Assembly: GCA_003313425.1 (NCBI GenBank)
Contig: NHZP01000021.1
Span: forward strand, 1-64,000
Direction: 5' to 3'
DNA from: Pseudopyrenochaeta lycopersici
Lineage: Eukaryota > Ascomycota > Dothideomycetes > Pleosporales > Pseudopyrenochaetaceae
DNA: 64,000 bases
Part shown: one piece after another, positions 60,401-64,000 of the stretch
Layout of the letters: each line of letters begins with the position of its first letter
How positions within the stretch are numbered: the first letter of the stretch is position 1
Position numbers and translations under genes: made by a program
Notes under the pieces: generated by a model
Told to the model about the DNA's origin: nothing
What the model saw: the letters and a program-made list of their open reading frames with translations, nothing else
Databases searched by the model: none

Positions 60401-63400
60401 GCAACATCGCAGCGACCATGTTGCGCTGGTGGTCAGGCTGTAGCTCTTTAAAATAGTAAGAGAACTGCGAGAAGACCAAGAAAGCAAGTTCCGAGTGTTG
60501 CTTGGCGAGCCTGCGGGAAGACTCAAACTGCGCAAGCTTGTAGACGGCAATGGTCTTGTCGGAAATGCTGATGTCAAGATCTTGCAACTTCGAGTTTTTC
60601 TGTTCCTTCGCTTCAAGTGTTCTTAACAACCGAGCTGATTTCATGCGTATTGTGCTGTTCTCATGTCCTAGGGTATAAAGCCCTGCGCTGAGAACTTTCC
60701 AGAAAGGTAACGTGTGATCTTCGTGTTGCGTCAGTACTTGTGTGACTACCTCGAAGTAACTCTCAAGGGCCTTGGCTGATTTAGAAAGATAGCACATCTC
60801 AATTGCTCGATCCAATAAGTATGGATGCTCCCGATTGTGCAGGATGAGGTTTGTCAGGGCTCGGCGACCGATTGCGTGTGTTCGATCACTGGGTGTTTCG
60901 AAAATACTGTCCATCCAAGAGAGCATGCGACGAACATCAAACTGGAGCAAGACCTTACTGTCTGTCGTGATGCTGACAGGTCCACCGCACAGTGCAGCCA
61001 TAGCACTCAGGGCCGCAGTCCGAAGATCTCGTTTCTCAATCTCATGCGCAGCAGTTGCAATGCCTTTGTTGCCCATATCAAGTTCTCGATCCAACATCGA
61101 TCGTCGCATGTGCTCCTCGCGCTGGCGAATCTGAGACTGATTTGCTGAATAACCACACCATTCTTCCATCAAGGTAAAAGCTGCCTTGCGAGCTTGAAAT
61201 GGCATCCACTGAAGAGGGTCACTTGTCCTGTTGATGCCTTCAAAAAGGACTTCAACTAGTCCACAGTAGTGTGTACGAAGCTTGTGAAACTTCCAATCGG
61301 CCTGAACTTCAGTATCACTGAGAAAGATTCTGAGATCTTTGGTATAGTTCATCAGGTTGTTCACGATCCATTCGTCGTTATAAGCATCGGGTAGCTTCAA
61401 GAATTGGGATGTTAGTTTATAGACATGGGTGATTTCGGTTCGAAGATGATCTGTACGATAGTTCGTGACGCGTGGGCTGCTGATATTCCGGTTATGAGTC
61501 CCCAGACGCGTTTTGGCCTCTTCAGCGCACGCAGCGACAATACCTTGAAGTGATTCAAGCAGCGTACGATAAAGGTTGAGATTGACCGACCCGAGACCGA
61601 TAACCGCAGCGTCTCTTATGGCAGTGTTGTCCACTGATAACAGCGGCAGCACTTTTGCGAATAACTCGGTGGCAGTGTGCAATTTGTTTGTGCTTTTTTG
61701 CGATGATTTGGAACTTTTCCGGGAATGCTGCGCCAGTTGATTCTGCGCGGCCGCTAAGGCACTCGGTCCAAGATGGGTCAATGTCGTAAAGGCAAATATG
61801 AGATACAGTTTCCATTGCTCGATGACGATCTCGGGTGATGTGGAAGCAAGGCGCCCACTGACTTTACCGGTAGCAGGCTCAAATGGCGAGTATGGTGTTG
61901 CACGATGCCCTTCGGCAAGCGAAAGGAGTGTTCGATGCATCTGGGAGAGCCTGGCACAGACAATGTCTCTTGTAAGTGTGACCGCGAAAGGACAAACCTC
62001 GAAGCTGATGCGAACCAAATTCGGAAAGATCTTAAACCAGAGAGTCGAGTCGTACGGCACGTCACTACTGCAAAGTTCTACCAAAGTGCTCTGGACATTG
62101 CTTTTGCGCATACCACGTTGGAGACGACTTCGTTCAGCAAGAGAGAGCTTCTCATCGCTGATGTCCATGACTTTCTGAGGACTGCCTTCCATCACACGAA
62201 TGACACGAGTGTTAGATCCGCCCAGTGCAGTGTCGAATTCAGTGATCAAACGAAGTACCGTGACAGCATAGGCTCGCACTCGGCGTGAGGGTGAACATAG
62301 GAAAAAAAGGCCATGTGACTCGACCTCGTCCACATGGGCCCAGACGGAGGAAAGGTCGAGTTGAATGGCTCGGTTACCGGACCCGTCATCTGGCGTATCT
62401 AAGGCTGCTTTGCGTGTCTTATGCTTGATCTCCTCAATCCAGATCTGAAGTAACTCTACATAGAGCTTCAACGTGCTTTCGATGTGGCCAGGGCCGAGCA
62501 TACCTCCGTCCGACATGGTAGCATAGCGGTCGTCGAAGTTGAAGATAAAGCGAGCGAAGCCGATGGTAACTTGCTGGGCATGTGATTGGCGTGCTATCGA
62601 CTTGAGTGACTGGGCTGACGACACAGCAATATTCGCTTGAACATGGGCGGTTCCGGTGCACAAAAGGTTGATGAGCGAATTGAAAGGAATGTGTGGAGAC
62701 AAGCAGCGAGGCAATGCCTGCACAGCAACATGTAGTAGGTCATAGAACCCTTGTCGAGGATCCATGGAGGTCTGATGATCCTCACGTCGACCGAAACTAA
62801 AGGCTTCAGACATGGGAGTCTTTGGGGTTTGCAGAGAAAACTTTTCATCAAGTACAGCCTGGCCACCGAATGCATTGTCGCAAATAATGGTGATCTCCCC
62901 TAGTATCTTGCAGAAGCGGACATAGTATTCTTTAGCTACCTCAGCAAATCCACTGAAATTCACAGGTCGGGAGAGACGCTCTTCCTTTAGCAAGGAAGAT
63001 TTCAGGGGCAGGTGTTGAGCAGGCCGTGGACTACTAGGAGAAGTTGATGTCTCAACTGACTGTGCGTTTGGGTCGTAATCGAACGTCACCGGGAACGGTG
63101 GTTGCTGTGTGTTCTCCAAGTCCGCCATGATGGCAAGGAACGAACGAATGCCGATAACCATGCGATCGGGCTCTAGGTTTTCAACGCGAAGTTCTCGACC
63201 AGAAGTAAACAACTCCGAATTGAGCAATGGGAAGATAATGGTCTTGAAGCAAAGATCCTGGTACTTGAATCCAATAATTCGTGTGAGTTGGATCAACGGT
63301 TCTGCAATGGCGGGTTCCGTGGAAAGATACGATCGCCTTCCAGGTTGGAATACCATCCGGATGATATCCTCTAAGCGTCGCACTGCAACGTTTGGCGGTT

Positions 63401-64000
63401 CCGTTCCTCTTCTGTACAGATATGTCCATACTAGACGGCAAATACCCCTAAGGGCTATAGCTCTGGTCGCACGCTCTTTCAGTTTTGGTTGGGTTGACAA
63501 CGCAAGCGCGAGCCATTGTGAAAGAAATCCCTCCGTTGGAGAGGCACATAAGATGGCCGTCATCAGAGGAAAAGCTTCATGCCAGTGTTTAGGTTTGCCA
63601 AGCAGTATGGCAGTGCGCTGTTTCAGCATGTCGATCACAGTTTTCCATTTCGGCGAGCTGATCTCAGTCGTGGCTGTCGATGCGATGCGTAGTAGCAATT
63701 CTCTGAGGACCTGGCAAAAGGCATACTTGATCGGCTGCCCGTGAGCGTTGGTGTACAGCTTCGCGGCTGAAAGCATAAAATCGCAGGTACGGTCCCATGT
63801 TTCCTCGGGGTAAGATTGAACTTTTAGGTACCGTAAGGCACGGATGAGCAAGGCACCCTTAGCTTCATGGTCTCTGTTGTACTGGCCTTTGATGGACAAA
63901 TGGACATCTACTATCCTGAGGTCGGCGATGAACTTCTCCTGTACGTGCTCAAAGATGAGACCGCTCAACACACCAAGCAGCTGGCTGTAGATTGTCCAAT
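57466..64000 (-). CDS. PAG1: Cell morphogenesis protein PAG1/Tao3/Mor2/Furry family (5' end outside window)
   Basis: Two exons: 64000 (open) to 59973 and 59904 to 57466, with a 68-nt intron (GTAAGC donor, CTGACC on plus for the GGTCAG acceptor). The intron joins LLPSSNKQ to ICLILLVDLMVSPVQ. About 2150 residues are visible and the N-terminus is missing. The family is a giant HEAT/ARM-like scaffold for NDR kinase-Mob complexes (RAM/MOR network) in polarised growth and cell separation. The conserved stretch HIPLLMQVILVLWDHYTPVV is typical. The middle (for example LDIINPRS... ALEARTKE type helices) is helical. The C-terminal 250 residues are Ser/Gly/Asp-rich and low-complexity, ending YLVNPRSADL. 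The frame is open to the window edge (WTIYSQLLGVLSGLIF). Codon use is ordinary, with no RIP. Confidence 0.92.

Noticed and set aside
57500..63744. Numerous plus- and minus-strand ORFs of 60-211 codons under the PAG1 gene
   Set aside because: They are shadow frames of a long, conserved, GC-balanced coding sequence.

Overview
The window comes from a filamentous ascomycete (Pezizomycotina). Spliceosomal introns of about 50-80 nt with CTAAC-like branch sites, a fungal PAG1/Tao3 gene, and long stretches hit by repeat-induced point mutation (RIP) all point that way. A Dothideomycete is my best guess, not a demonstrated fact. RIP shows as C-to-T changes in a CpA context: most CA/TG dinucleotides are gone, CAG/CAA codons have become TAG/TAA, and CpG is largely spared.

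Layout. Positions 1-48570 are one nested, RIP-decayed transposon block whose element boundaries can be set from target site duplications (TSDs). From left to right: Gypsy-A (minus strand, runs off the left edge, 5' LTR 13597-14032), which carries a hAT-I deletion derivative (1627-3326) and a complete Gypsy-B (3416-9947, minus); Gypsy-C (plus, 14123-36070), which carries a solo LTR (15206-15507), the 12.7-kb Gypsy-D (16872-29566, minus) and a second hAT-I copy inside its 3' LTR (33857-35891); hAT-II (36359-47798), whose transposase gene is split by Gypsy-E (39122-45722, plus); and a Tc1/mariner remnant (about 48150-48540). Base composition changes abruptly near 48570.

The right part (48571-64000) is ordinary gene space. 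It holds an intact cytochrome P450 gene (50185-51909), a convergent short-chain dehydrogenase/reductase gene (52647-53714), a MITE (54046-54469), a complete but RIP-inactivated pogo/Fot-like element (54579-56700), and the 3' part of a very large gene for the PAG1/Tao3/Fry morphogenesis scaffold (57466 to beyond 64000).

Best candidates for something new. (1) Both hAT families carry, on the strand opposite the transposase, a second gene. In hAT-II it is an uninterrupted three-exon ORF of 221 codons (46806-47612); its last exon, with the same splice phase, survives in both hAT-I copies. (2) Gypsy-D carries, after pol, a 1153-codon frame with a pattern that resembles a double-stranded beta-helix dioxygenase-like region. 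(3) At least two, and probably three, of the Gypsy families have an antisense ORF between pol and the 3' LTR, with a cysteine cluster and/or a coiled coil. (4) A microsatellite and a minisatellite lie inside hAT transposase coding sequence and encode poly-Asn and Ser-Arg-Asn repeats.
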